Of a DNA stretch of 64,000 bases, positions 1 to 25,480 are shown in pieces. The position numbers and the translations under genes were made by a program. Position 1 is the stretch's first letter; each line of letters starts with the position of its first letter. The DNA is from Branchiostoma lanceolatum (taxonomy: Eukaryota > Chordata > Leptocardii > Amphioxiformes > Branchiostomatidae), in contig NC_089724.1 in the NCBI RefSeq assembly GCF_035083965.1, forward strand, positions 22,720,474 through 22,784,473, given 5' to 3'. Under the pieces are notes generated by a model. The model searched no databases. It was not told the origin of the DNA and saw only the letters and a program-made list of their open reading frames with translations.

Positions 1-771
1 CTCACAAACCTTTATTGGACGGTGTACGTTCTGCTGCACTGACTTATCTTTCGATGCGGTCGCACAGAGCTTGGCGGCGCGGCGCGACGAAATCACACCG
101 TTCCGTTCCATCTTTAGTTGTCAGATCGAAAACTTTTTGCCCCTTTTATCCAGCGGTCGGCGCCCCAAAAAAGGCTTGGGTCAGCAGGTGTTTTCTAGGG
201 ATTTGTCTTAGGCCTTAAAACTTCGATGATGTGCATGTGTGTGAGTGTGTACTATTTAATGTAACGTGTGAATGCGGGAGGGCGCAGTGCGATCATTGAG
301 GCAACCATTGTTTTGTAGTCAAAATTATGACAAAAAATTTATACACGATGTAGCGGTATACAATTATTACGACGATGACGGAAAATGTAATTTTTGTAGG
401 ATCTTTCTGTCAATGAGAATTGAACCTGGTGGGGGTCATGTTGTCTAAATTCACATGATTTTCCATCCATTTACGTACTGTAATAAACCTCGACCTGGAA
501 ACATGTGAGTGGAATCCTCTTCATGGCGACCACCTGTACATCACGACCGTTTTTGCTCGGACCGCCGGGTGGTCGCCTTGGGCAGGTTTGACTGTAACAT
601 CGATTTCAAAAAAACTCAGTACACACCCACATTATTTTATATTGATTGTACCAACACAGACACACTTTCAACCTCTGCATCTATGCTCTCTGGCTCTAAC
701 TTCTTAGCCTTACACCTTGTCTTTTGCCAGACGGGGCATATCGTTGAAGAATGTCTTCCTTTTTTTGTCAG
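1..771. other. 5' flank or intron upstream of the visible TTF2 exons
   Basis: No exon could be supported here. The open frames are short and resemble no family I know. The first recognisable TTF2 exon begins at 772 after a pyrimidine-rich stretch ending in CAG, so this stretch is most simply an intron of TTF2, with the N-terminal exons lying before the window. Confidence 0.4.
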
Positions 772-3700
772 GACTTGGTGAAGAAGGTCCAGCTGTCTGT
801 TCTTCCTGATGGAGGGAAGAAACTGAAGACGCAGATTGAGGACCTTGAAAAAGCTATCAAATCCATTGATCTTGGTTCAAGTCAAGGCCAACCTCAAGGT
901 AAGTTCAACTTCAAAGTGATACTTATCTGTTGAGGAAGGGTCAACATCTGAGTACTTTCATGAAGTGAAACAACGTAAATAACTGGTGAAAGATGAGTTC
1001 CTTGGCTGAGATACATACAAGTTTTAGCACCTGAGGGTGGTGCAGGCAAGCTAAAATTACTTTGGGCATTTGTCAGTGATGTGATCCATTTTCACAGGTG
1101 CTTCTGGAATCCATGTTCGGCAGCAGCAGCCAAGTAAGCACCATCTTCAGGGGGACAGGAGGATCCTCCCCGCCCCTGCACAGCCCCTCCCTGCCCACGT
1201 CCTGCAGCAGATGTATGCCCCCCACCCCCAGGGGCAGACCCTGTACGGGGGGAGGATGACGGCCAACAGGCTGCAGCAGGTGGCAGGGGTGACTTCTGAG
1301 GCAATCGAGAGGCTGCACAAGTAAGGCTTTGTTCCCTCTGCTATCTTAGATACCTTACTAACATAGCAAGGAGGTTATGTCTAAACCAGCATCTGTTGTT
1401 TTGGCCTTGCCCTTGAGTTCCTTACCCCATTGTAAATATATTTATCTATAGTATGTGTCATAATATATTACTTTAAAAAGTAAAGCAATTTAATCTGTAC
1501 TTACTTCTCTGACCCACCAGTTTTTACCTCTAGACTACAGGTTTCATATTTATGCCCAACTTTTGGCTCACAAATTTTTCATTTTGTCAAAACATTCAGG
1601 CAAGGGTCCAGAGCATGTTGTGATCTTCTTATTGCGTTGACATGATTCTGTCAATGTTGCAGGTCCCTGGAATCCTGTCCACCCCCAGATGCTGAAATGG
1701 AGACTCCGGGCAGCCTGCGTGTGAGCCTGCTGCCCCATCAGCGGCAGGCCCTGGCCTGGCTCACCTGGAGGGAGGGGCAGCAGCCTTCTGGAGGGATTCT
1801 GGGTGAGGAAACATGACAGATTTCATCCCAGAATTTTTGTAGGGCAATCCTGGAAAATATGTTTTATAGGTTATACATCTCTCAACAAGTCTAGAAATAG
1901 TGGTGTGGACTCGAGTCCAGAGGTTTAGGTTCAGGTCCGGACTTTCAAGTCCGGACCTGAACAATAATTTTGGAATATTTTTATTACATGTGTTACATGT
2001 AAAATTGCATATTGGCAGATATTTTACATGTAATTTGAAAACTATATATACGGAATTATATACAGTCAGTAATTAACACAAAAGTTCAGTTATAAACACA
2101 AAAACAGCAATGTTTTAATATTTTTCTAGTGCAAATTTCACGATTTAAGGAAGGTTTAAGATGGTTTAAAACAAAAAGGAGTGTATGAGTGAGAGAATTT
2201 TTTTTCAAGTCCGGACTTGTTTCCAGACATTTAGGTTTTTTTGGACTTGAACCTAAACGTTTTACAAGTCCGGAACCGGTCCGGCCGGACCGATCCGCAC
2301 CACTATCTAGAAATAACTTTTAGTGATCTCAAATCTTCTAAAACTCACAAGGAATTAAGTCAAGCTCTTCATATAAGATGGTGGACAAACTTCATCTCTC
2401 CATATTACAGATTCCTAGTTGTGCAGATCAGAGTCATTGTAGTTAACTTGTGTGATGGTTGGTCTTCTCAGCTGATGACATGGGGTTGGGGAAGACGTTG
2501 ACGATGATCTCTCTGATACTGACTCAGAGGCAGAATGACGATACACGGAACAAGACAAAAGGTATGGAAGTTGATCTAATACATGCATGTATAGTAACAG
2601 GGTAATGAAGCTGGAAAATGAAGGGATGAATAACGGTTTAGAATTAGAAACAACAGTCATAACTAAGAAAAAAAGATTAGTGATGTGGTCAAAGGCTTGT
2701 TTTTCTTGTCTTGTTTCAGAGTTGAGGCCAGGCTACACCTCTTTTAAAGATTGATCCGAATACAAATGCTATTATTTCCACCTTATATGAAATTCTTGAG
2801 GAACTGTTACAGGATATACAAAATAAATTCTATATCTTTAACTTTCAAAAATTCCTCATTAAAAACCGATGTGTACTGTTGGTTTACTCATAAATCAAGT
2901 TTGCAATTTCCAGCAAATGTCAAACCTGAAAATCATGTTTGTGCGAGTGTCACCAACACTAGTATTATTGTACATGACATGATGTACAGTGGCAGCTCCG
3001 GAGGGTGTGGTGAAGTCGCGTGCCACCCTGGTTGTGTGTCCCGCCTCTCTCATCCTCCACTGGAAGGCCGAGGTGGAGCGACACACAGAGGACGACACCC
3101 TTCAAGTGTACCTGTACCACGGACAGAACAGGACAAAGGACCACACAGAGTAGGTCATTACCATGGCAACGTGTACCCTGGATACTACATGTGCCGCTAG
3201 GTCACAACTTGTGCTTAGCGGGTAAAATGTGATTCAGTGAAATGAACTTGCCCAGTACAAATGTGCATTGAACCTTTGGGCACTGTTGTATATCTGTCCT
3301 TAGCGGTATCACCATTAGAAACATGTCTTTCTGCATTATACTACCTTGCACTATTCTCCCCAAGATGCAAACACAATAAAACCCACACACTGTTTAGGGG
3401 AGCCATCTGCCTCAGGCACAGCATCTTGTTGACTACAAAGTACTTGTATTTGTCCTTAGTGGTATCACCATTGGAAACATGTCTGTCTGTAGATTGATGA
3501 AGATACGTTTCGAATTTTGATCTTTTCCATCGCAGTCTTGCTGAGTATGACCTGGTACTCAGCACCTACGAGCTTGTGCGGAAGGAATGTTGCAGCTGGG
3601 CCGCAGAAGAGGAGAAGGGAGACAACCAGGTACCAGGAAACATTTAAAGACTTTTGCTATCTAATATTTGATATATAAGGACAGAGGAGGAAAAACATTT

Positions 3701-6700
3701 GGTAGGTTTTGTTTTTATGGATGACACCCCATCCCCAAATCTTTTTGAAAAGTGGTTAGGACTAACGTCTTGTTACAAGTGGACATTTGACAGGGATGAT
3801 AACAGATGTTTTTTCAGGTGTATTTTTCAATATGATAAAACAATGTACCTGTAACGTGTGGTAGGTCAAATCCTTTTAGAATGTTACCTAGTGTATGATA
3901 ATAATCTAAAGCTCCTGTCTAATGAAAAATGAAATAGACCCTTACTTTTAGCCCAACTTTTGTAATTGTGATCAGAGTGACACCGCAAAGCCCCGAGGCC
4001 CCATGCCCGTCCTCCTACGAGTCATCTGGGACAGGATCATACTGGACGAGGCTCACGCCATCAAGAACCACAAGTCGCAGACGTCCGTCGCTGCCTGCCA
4101 GCTGAGGGCACACAGCCGCTGGGCCATGTCGGGAACACCGATACAGAACGACCTGATGGACATGTACCCACTAATGCGCTTCCTGCGCTGTGCACCCTTC
4201 GATGAGATGAAGGTGTGGAAGAAATGGGTAGATAACAAGACAGGTGAGGAGCAATTGATTGTCGACAGATTTTGCAAAGCAATTGTCAAACATGTTTACT
4301 TACTTACTTTTTTTGGGCCCTTTGCCCCAGTCAGAGCATAAGCCACAGTGTGCCCAAAACCATTTCCTCTTGAAGATCTGGCTTTTTCTTTTGAGGCTCT
4401 ACCTGTGGCCCAATATAGAATGTAACTGAAAGGTTTTGTTTGTTGCTGATGACCAGCCAATGGGAAGGCCCGCCTGAACACGCTGGTGAACAGCCTGCTG
4501 CTCCGAAGAACAAAGGGGCAGGAGGGGAGGGACGGCCGTCCGCTGGTCAGGCTCCCACAATGCAACAGGATAAGTCATGTGATTGAGCTGTCTGGTGACG
4601 AGAGGACTGTGTATGACAAGTTCTTTCAGGACACAAGGTGGGTTGGCACGTTTTAGGAGAGTTTAGGATATCATTTTAGAAATCTCCCATGACATATTCA
4701 TGGACAAAACATCTTCTGCGCTGATGGCGGGCAGTTTGATTTAAAAGCGGGCCTGCAACTGTGATATCAACATTTCATTACAGACTGCAGACTGCTTTTG
4801 AAGAAGTAATTTTAAATGTTGAAAACTTATTACAAACTGACTGATTTGTAGGACTGACCCACTGATAATATGGTTACAGTGTTGTCCAGAATTTATGCAG
4901 GTAAAAAGGGGCAATGATTTGAAAAATTATTAAACTGAATGGTATCTGCTTGTTGAACTAAGTTTCGTATTGTTTTCAGAAAAACGTTCCAGAACTATCT
5001 CCTCCAGCATGGAGAGAACGTAAAGGACAGTGTTCCCCCCTCAGTTGGTACAGTCCAAACTGCTCCTGCAGGGGATCCTAGGACTGCAACAGGACAGCAT
5101 CAGAAGGTTCCAGGAGTGCAGCAGAATGTTCCAGGAGTGCAGCAGAATGTGAAAGTGAGCCACATCTTGGTGCAGCTGCTGCGGCTGAGACAATGCTGCT
5201 GTCATCTAAGCCTCATGAAGGAGGTAAAGTACCTGGAGAATATTATTACATCATCTCCATACACGTTTTACAGTGTATGGAGAGGATTCATTCTTAAACC
5301 CTCATGTTTGCCTCTGCGTGCCATTTGTTGATCAATGCAAGGAGGTTATATATACTATATAGTCTATATAACCTCCTTGATCAATATGCAGGTGTGTAAT
5401 GGGCTTTTAGGAAAGACAATATATGGATCATAACGAGAAAAAAATCTCGACATTTGGGAGGAAGTCCAACCATTTTACACAAAAGGGGTACATGTTAAGT
5501 ATCCTGATACAGACACAGGTTACAGAAAGCAAGGAGGTTTGAATATCTTAACCTTGCAGAAAGCTATTTTCCCACTGTTTGCAAGAAGAATTACAACACG
5601 TAAGACTTAAAGTTACTAAAAGTTTTCAACATTTCCAGTGTCTTTTCAAATCCAAAGTGAGACTCATGTGACCTGTTGTCTCCCTGCAGGCTGTAGACCC
5701 GGAGACCTTTGTGAGCGAGGGCATCGACCTCACTCTGGAGCAGCAGCTGAGGGAGATGAGCCTCCAGGATAGCAACCCTGCAACCACGCCTAGTAACAGG
5801 GACCTACCAAGCAAAGATGCAGAGAAGTCCTCTATGTTTCACTCTGACAAACCAAGTACTAAGGTGATCACATGTCATGTCATGACATCAACTAGAAACC
5901 CCAAAGCTGATATCATGTGAGGTTGCAAAATTTATCAAATTGAGATGATTTTATAGTGGATCTAAGATGAAATGCGTTCAGTATTCTTAATCAGTTTCTG
6001 GATAATTTACTTGCGAATCTACAAATCAAAGAGGAATATATCCCTTCACACATTCACTCTTTCGTTCAGTCATTCAGAAAATATTTTGACCCTACTTCCC
6101 ACAGATCCAAAAGGTTCTGGGTATCCTGGCTAGCAACAAGTCAAAGTCAACACCCGACAACCCAGTGAAGAGGTCAGTTTTATCAGGGATTCTCTTCTGG
6201 TGTTCTTCAATACATGTAATTTGTTGTGATGTAGGAATATGTTAAACTCCATACATTTATCAAAGGTCATAGTTATGTACAGCTTTCAGTGAACATTATG
6301 TTTAGAAGAGCCAAGTCGTGTTGACCAGGTCAGATTGAAAACATAACATGTAGAATTCAGGAAATTATTCCTGTCTCCTTAGTGTGATTGTCTCCCAGTG
6401 GACCAAAATGCTGGACGTCATTGGGCAGCACCTGGAGCATGCTGGGTACAGGTACGTCGTGATCCGGGGTGGGGTTCCACCCAAGCAGAGGATGGAGGCT
6501 GTGGAACAGTTCAACAGGAACCCCAAGGGGCCAGAGGTCAGAATAACACCACTGTTCACCCAGATCATAATGTCATTATCTTTGTCTCAACTGTTATGCA
6601 ATTCTCTTTTTAAGGTAATTTTCCCATTTGTCTTTGCAACTTCCTCATCCAAATTGTTCTTGTTATGATTTTGGTTGCAGAATTTTTTATTTCATCTTCC

Positions 6701-8606
6701 CACAACAATATTCCCACTCTGTGATTCTTCCTACATAACATACCATCTATTGACCAGTTTCCATTCTTCTCTTCAGGTCCTTCTGGTGTCTTTACAAGCA
6801 GGAGGAGTTGGGCTCAATCTGATCGGTGGCAGTCACCTGTTCCTGCTTGACATGCACTGGTAAGAGACTACTATACATGTGTACCATAGACACTTAATCA
6901 CTGTACATTGGTGAGAGAACATTTTAGATTTATATGCCAGTGAGAGACCCACAACACCACATGATCACTACACACTAATGATAGACTACATTTTTTTTTA
7001 AAGACCGACCTACCGACCCTAATTTTGTCCGAGCTGTGATCAGAAACAGACTTTTTTTCCTAGGCACAGCAAAGTTTGGACTTTCAGTGCATGAACAACG
7101 TGTATTTGCTATGTTGCATAATGCACAGTTAAGGTATGACATTACCATTCAAATCATTAGTGTAACCTTGTGGTACGAAAAAGGTGAAGACTGGGGAGAA
7201 TATTCATATTGCGGAATACATTTTAATCTGCTTAGAGGAAAATAAAAGACTGGACAAGGGTGTGTAGTAAACAAAAAGACATTTGTAAAAACCGTTGACC
7301 TGAAGAAGACTAGAATTTTGTGTACAGTTCCCCTACATCCAGGGGGTGTCCCTGTGGTGTAGTGGTCTGCGCTTCTGTCTCTCACCACATCTGGTTCAAA
7401 TTACTTGGACCAGAAGGACTGGGGTTCAAGCCCCAGGAAGGACACCTCTGGACAAGAGGCGCATTGAGTCATACCAAACACTTTATAAAAATGGTACATA
7501 CTTCTGAAACAGTATGGAAGTTAAACACACTTCACTGCCAGTGGACTAGCCCCCTGCTACAGTGATTTCACCTCAGTGTGGCCCAGGGCTATGAAACGGA
7601 GATGGGCACCGCCCTATACATCAATCCCCTACATCCCTTCCTTATCCCTGTTGCCTAGGAACCCGGCCCTGGAGGACCAGGCCTCGGACAGGATCTACAG
7701 GGTGGGGCAGAAGAACGATGTAGTCATCCACAAGTCAGTACCAGTTATCTCCTGCAGCCTAATATAGTTATACTGCACTGTAAAGTACAGGATCCCCAAC
7801 AAGATAATTTGGGCATATACAACTCATATCTTATTTAAGACTGTATCTTTGTCGAATGGCATATGCAGTGGTGCCCTTTAATACATCAGTTTTAATGCAT
7901 GCAGGACCTGGATATATTGCATGACACAAAGCTTTTGCTCTGTTTCACTAGTACTCTAGAATGATCTAAGAAACCACATTTAAAAAGACCTAGTACCTTT
8001 CAGGCATTTCTGGTGATGTCATGTCTATGCATACGGTAACCTTTTGATGTCTTTACCTGTTACCCCAAAACACACTCTTTGTGTACCACTTACCTGTTCC
8101 CAGGTTTGTGTGCAAGGATACAGTGGAAGAAAAAATCCAGGACCTCCAGAAGGCCAAGAAAAACATGGCACAAGGAGTCTTGTCAGGGTGAGTAATTTTG
8201 AAGACATTTCTTGTAAATCTGTTTCTGCGCATTTATCTGTAATGGTTTCAATAACTTGGAAACAGTTGCAAGATTAGAAATCATGTTTAAAGATGAGAGA
8301 GTAGGGAACATTACTTTACACCCTTTTGTCAAGTGACTACAAATTCATGGTTTGCTGTGACATATGCACAAAAACACTGCAAAGTGATAAGAAGTACCAT
8401 AATTGGATACAGGAAAATGAGTGTCTTATAATGTTCTGTGATAACATGCGCTATGTACAAGTAGTCTTCAGATGTTCTCATCTGTAAGTTAATGAAGTGT
8501 GCTCACATCACATTTTACTAACAATTTTTCTCTCTGACATTACAGTGGTGACGTTGGAAAACAGAAACTGTCGTTGGCTGACCTGCGACAGCTTTTCGGA
8601 TTGTAA
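772..8606 (+). CDS. TTF2: Transcription termination factor 2 (SNF2-family ATPase), 5'-partial
   Basis: Sixteen exons join in phase: 772-898, 1098-1320, 1663-1802, 2472-2561, 2990-3149, 3536-3629, 3976-4243, 4457-4637, 4980-5223, 5690-5863, 6105-6172, 6383-6536, 6777-6859, 7659-7733, 8104-8187, 8546-8606 (stop TAA). They code 741 residues. The linker before the ATPase contains [12 protein letters not shown], typical of TTF2. Helicase motif I is ADDMGLGKT (from 2472), motif II is DEAH (about 4047-4058), and SGTPIQN follows. The C-terminal lobe has [13 protein letters not shown] and [10 protein letters not shown], and the end is [11 protein letters not shown]. In the known family TTF2 uses ATP to release RNA polymerase I and II transcripts in the nucleus. 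Exon 4980-5223 carries a direct repeat [14 protein letters not shown] in the lobe linker. The zinc-finger N-terminus is not in the window. Confidence 0.95.
1898..2305. mobile_element. hAT-like MITE in a TTF2 intron
   Basis: The 408-bp element starts TAGTGGTGTGGAC and ends GATCCGCACCACTA, an inverted terminal repeat. An exact 8-bp direct repeat TCTAGAAA flanks it (1890-1897 and 2306-2313). An 8-bp duplication with TAGTGGTG ends is typical of hAT transposons. The interior contains several copies of the palindrome-like word AAGTCCGGACTT and no transposase frame, so it is non-autonomous. It lies in the intron between exons 1663-1802 and 2472-2561. Confidence 0.85.
5338..5379. repeat. Micro-palindromic insertion, copy 1 (42 bp)
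   Basis: Arms of 15 bp, CAAGGAGGTTATATA and its reverse complement, enclose a 12-bp AT-rich centre. The flanks ATCAATG (5331-5337) and ATCAATA (5380-5386) match at 6 of 7 bases. It lies in a TTF2 intron. Confidence 0.75.
5530..5556. repeat. Micro-palindromic insertion, copy 2 (27 bp)
   Basis: It starts CAAGGAGGTT and ends AACCTTG, the right arm being three bases shorter than the left. It is flanked by an exact 7-bp repeat CAGAAAG at 5523-5529 and 5557-5563. It lies in the same TTF2 intron as copy 1. Confidence 0.8.
7341..7625 (+). mobile_element. tRNA-derived SINE in a TTF2 intron
   Basis: The 285-bp insertion is flanked by an exact 11-bp target duplication CCCCTACATCC (7330-7340 and 7626-7636). 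Its head (7345-7446) folds like a tRNA: acceptor strands GGTGTCC and GGACACC, an A-box-like TGGTGTAGTGG, a T arm TGGGGTTCAAGCCCCA, and a long variable arm TCTGGT/ACCAGA that points to a Leu- or Ser-type parent. The body to about 7600 has no coding frame. It ends only 33 bp before the 3' splice site of exon 7659-7733. Confidence 0.88.
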
Positions 8607-11306
8607 TGGACATGCAAGACTGAAGGACATATGGAGACTTTATAGATCATCTAGTTTTTAAAGATCTATTTATCGGTTATTTATTTATATTGAAACTTAG
8701 GAAAAATTGCCACCAAGAACATGGTATGAGAAATATCGCACAGAAATCGATGAGAAACCCTTCTTCATGTAAAGAGTAGTTTGCTGTGATACAAGGATAC
8801 ATCTTGTTTTATAAATAAGTCAAGTGACCAGGTGCTTCCTGCTATCATTAAAGAGCTTTTGATAAAATTGTAAAATGAAATTAGGTGAAACAGAATTATG
8901 TAAAAGAGTTGCCACCAAGCGCTGACACAATGACGACGGTAGGAAAAATGGGTGATTAAGAGAAGATGCTTGCATGATCATCTGGTTGCCTGTGTCTCAA
9001 ATTAATCAAAATCGTGTATTAAAGCATCACTTTGAATATTTGCATGTGCCAAATACATAAAGAAGTGGCCTCATCGTTGCAATAGAACCGTATCATTTGT
9101 AGGAATTAACTGGATAGGACGTCTTCGAAATATATAATTGTCTGGGCGATACTCGCTGGCCGCCGCGTACAGCTGTACAAACGTAACACCCATAGCCAAC
9201 GTCGATGGCATACCAATCCACAATTCCGTCCCCAGTTTACTTGTGAACTTTAATGCCTGCGTATTTTGTGGTAGTACATAACGAGTTTTATGACAAGCTG
9301 GTACAACGTTGGCCTTTTTCGGCGATCTAAGTTTGCAAGTTCTTGAGTTCCGTGGAACCTCGGAAGAGGTGACCTTTTTTTTTCCTTTGGAGAACAGGCG
9401 ATGTCATCCATGAAATCAAGATGGTGTGGCCTAACTTAATCAAATGAATGAATGAAATAATGCTTGCTGTTATAGTTTCGTTCACAAAGTCACGTTAACA
9501 GACTCTTTTGATAAGTTGTACAAGACAGTTTATTAGAGTTTTCTTTACAAAGCTAACGTTACACCTATTTACTGATTTGATTTACGAACTATCGATTTAG
9601 TTTTCTTTTGTATTGTATTGGTCTTTTTTTGCCCCTATCTAGTATGATCTTGGCATCGTGATGACCCGTATTATTGCAGACAGAAGTACGCAAGTAAAAT
9701 TAGCCATTCCCGGCGACGGAAAATATAACTGGAAAGGCTTGTGAAGATATGTACACAATTTTGCCATCGTCCCAAAGTGGAGCCTACGTACTTGGAACAT
9801 TTTCCACGTGTCAGATCAGTTCCCAGCCCTAGCCTGTCTTTGTGGCCAGTTGGCCATTTTTTTATTTCATATCTTTTGTGACATATCGGTTATATTTTCC
9901 ATCAATTTTCTTTTTTCAAAACATCACAGTTTACAGTTAAGATATCACTAGTGCTGTCCGAATAAAAAACATTTCAACTGCTAGATCCACATTTCGTCGG
10001 TTACTGAGAAGCACAAAAGCGGCCAGGTGGCTATCCATAAGAGCCGCAGGGGAAACATCGCACAACGCTGGAAACAATTTGGACATCGATGCTCGGCGAT
10101 AGCTTATTTTATTTGCTACTTACCTGCGATCATCGTGAGATGTATGTGCCCGGCGTTTATAATAATAAAACATTTGAGTGGATCACAGTTAGCTTTGTCT
10201 TGGGGTAAGCTGAGTATAAAAAAACCTTCTGAAATGCCGATTGTTTTAAAGACATACGGATCAAAACCTATTGTTGCAACTTTGTCCTTATATCAAGCGT
10301 TGGCTAGACTACTTAATGATCCACAGTGTGGAAACAAAAGCAGCACACTCGGACCCGCTGCGTAACTTAAATAGCGCCGTTGTTCTATATTCTGCCAGGT
10401 TATCATCCAACATGGCGCCCGCGCGTGACGTAGCGGTTTTCGAACGTTCTGTGAAAACTAATATATAGAATTGCGAGAACTTAAATTTTGGCGGACATCT
10501 CCAAATTTTGTTCGGAAAAATATTTATTTTGCTAAGGCAGTAACCTCCATTACCAGACGTTTCCTTTTTATTCATATTAGTATGTACGCTTACACACTTA
10601 AGCATTGGTTACAAACAGGAACAGAACTACCATCAGAAAATAAGACTCCAATTCCTCATGCCATCCAACTTTATTCCCACTTTCAGCTCAACAGTGCACC
10701 ACAAGGGGTTCAGGGAGAGGTCATGGGTTGAAGGTTTGTCGTGCCGACAGAAATGACACAAACTACTCATATGACGGAATTCCAAAAAAACGAAATAATA
10801 AGTACGTCACATTCAGAGAAACCATTTGACCAGCAGTCTTAGAGGCATCTCCATTTGTATTTCCTAAACTTGCATTCACTCCTACTTGGACCGTTACTCC
10901 ATTTTGTCATCACTCTTCGTTATCACAATATACACATACATATCCATCAGCAAGCTTTGCAGTTTAGCCAGTAGCATGTCTTGTTTCAAATATGCTCATT
11001 GAACTTCAAACAACAAAAACTTGTAAACCATCTTGTGACCACCGCCAGTATGAGCCACAACATCATCCCGATATTCACAATCTCCGTAATCGGTACCTTT
11101 ACACGCTTAAAGGGGCAACTAGACATCGCCACACACTTAAAACGTTTTACGGCCCTATGGCACAGAACTGGGCAGGTTGGTCACGTGGCTGTGCAAATGT
11201 GAGGAGCGTTTTGAGATGGTTCTTATGGAAATGTTCGGAAACAAAACCAGAAATGTGGGAAAGAAGCGGATGGCCCTCCGTCTGTAGGTGTGTGTGTGGT
11301 GGAGGC
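8607..11306. other. Intergenic region between convergent TTF2 and beta-tubulin
   Basis: This holds the 3' ends of two convergent genes. A possible TTF2 poly(A) signal ATTAAA is near 8847, and a minus-strand AATAAA for beta-tubulin is at 10670-10675. A small GC-richer patch near 10410-10450 contains CATGGCGCC and TGACGTAG, words found in vertebrate-type promoters, but no first exon can be tied to it. One copy of a dispersed 70-bp repeat is at 8930. The open frames at 10027-10731 show no family resemblance and are not called. Confidence 0.5.
8930..9001 (+). repeat. Direct repeat, copy 1 (about 70 bp)
   Basis: The 46-bp core from 8956 matches the core near 11423 at 43 positions, with weaker similarity for about 25 bp upstream (GACGACGG versus GGCGACGG). 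Both copies have the same orientation, 2.5 kb apart. Confidence 0.7.
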
Positions 11307-23842
<12,536 letters not shown>

Positions 23843-25469
23843 TGGCACGGGTGATCAGAAAGTAGTCCGTCCTATTACTGTAGAATTTCTTTACTTCCTT
23901 AGCAATTACCCAACATTTCCCATTATAAAATTCAAGATAGTCCTTTTTTGTAGATGTACGGGATTCAACCTTTATAAAAGAACCGTTTTGTTGTTATCAC
24001 TGTATGAAGGGAGGGTAATGTTTCGGAAGGATAAAACATCGGTAAAGCAGTAATGCGGTCAAAGCACAGATGAACCAATCAGCGACCAGGAAGATGACAT
24101 CATTATTGATTGGGTCATATTAGCCGATATAGTGCATACTGAGGGCCATTTACTGGGGTGCATGAACTGGGGTGCATGAAATCCATGTACCGATGTATTT
24201 GAAGCTACTACTATGGTGAAACGGAGGACTTATGATGCTTAAAATAAATGTAGCGTCTGCAATATCCAGACCATTAGTCATAAAATAAGTTTAAAATTCA
24301 AGTACACATACATCGATACAGCCCCGTCATATGGATGATCGACATATTAGTAAAATAATCATTATCATCTGAAAATGCATGACATAAATAAATCAAATAA
24401 AACTACCCGTCATAGCTCTTGACAGACTGGATTGTACTAATACTAATAACCTGAGATCTACGTATTAGTAAACTTGCTGGCTCACCTTGTTTGCCTCGAT
24501 ACTAAATCTGAAATATTTTTTCCATAATGTCAATTCTTTTTCTTTTAATTCTGAACCCTGAATTAGTTGAAATAGAGATTGGGAAACGTACTCGCTTGTT
24601 ATTCTTATTTTGTCACTCCAAGAATGGTAGTTAACTTTATAGCTTTTAATTGTGGCCCATTGTTCAATATTTATAATGTGGTAAAAGAAAGAAGGTGGAT
24701 TCCTAACGAAGGCGTGGCCCAGTAAAATCACTCGTAGGCTCTGTGCCTCAGGTGCAAAAAGATATGAATATTCCATGTACCCTCTTGTATGAGCCACGAG
24801 GGCGTGTCCACTCCATACTTGCCCTAGTTTTTTTTTCATGGAGGCTGAGGGAAAAACGGCAAATAAACGTCGTCGTCTCTCCTCTCAAATTCATCTACAT
24901 GGTCGAAACTCATACCAATGGTCAGTGTAAAAGACCCGTATATGTAGAGACGGCCACTGTGCTAATTTTTCATGAAAATATGATTCACCATTGAAAGGGT
25001 AGTGCCATTAGGCTAGCTAACATAGTAAATGCGGACCAGAAAGGGTCATGAAAGGAGTATGTAAAGATATTGGTACACTGCACCATTTTCCCTTCTCAAG
25101 ACATGGCAATGTCCCCTCACTAAGCTGGAAAAATCTATTCATTTGCAGCTCACGTACTGGTGCACTGCAATATCATCCTACTTGCGTAATAAATCAGTCT
25201 TCATAAGATTTTTCACAGGTCGGATCCATAGAAGAATTTGAGCCAGCATGAATAATTTTGCATGAAGAGTTGGTCGATTAGACCCACGGGACCGAGCCTG
25301 ACCGGCAAATTATCCACACAATTTTGACCACCTTCTAATATCGCTCTGACAGACTGAGAGGAGTCTGGCAAAGACTAGCAATAAATTACTCTCCTTGCCT
25401 TTTCGATCGGTCCCCGTATCAATGATGTAGCAAGTCGCAAGTCTGAACACATACTTTCGCCGCTGGCAC

Positions 25470-25480
25470 CAAGGAGGTTG
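25470..25480. repeat. Micro-insertion, copy 5 (11 bp)
   Basis: The minimal form CAAGGAGGTTG is flanked by CTGGCAC (25463-25469) and GTGGCAC (25481-25487), matching at 6 of 7 bases. Confidence 0.6.

Noticed and set aside
1368..1376. Another micro-insertion copy (AAGGAGGTT)
   Set aside because: No right arm and no 7-bp flanking repeat.
7345..7446. Functional tRNA gene with a long variable arm
   Set aside because: It is 102 nt with no proper anticodon arm and is the head of a SINE bounded by an 11-bp duplication.
8870..8930. A third beta-tubulin tail exon beside repeat copy 1
   Set aside because: No acidic reading frame or 3' splice site at the expected distance.
10027..10731. Cluster of plus-strand open frames with a GC-rich, CATGGCGCC-containing patch, considered as a small gene
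   Set aside because: The frames overlap in different phases, show no family pattern and have no convincing splice sites.
24465..24839. 124-codon minus-strand open frame in the intergenic region
   Set aside because: No recognisable motif or transposon pattern and no supporting signals.
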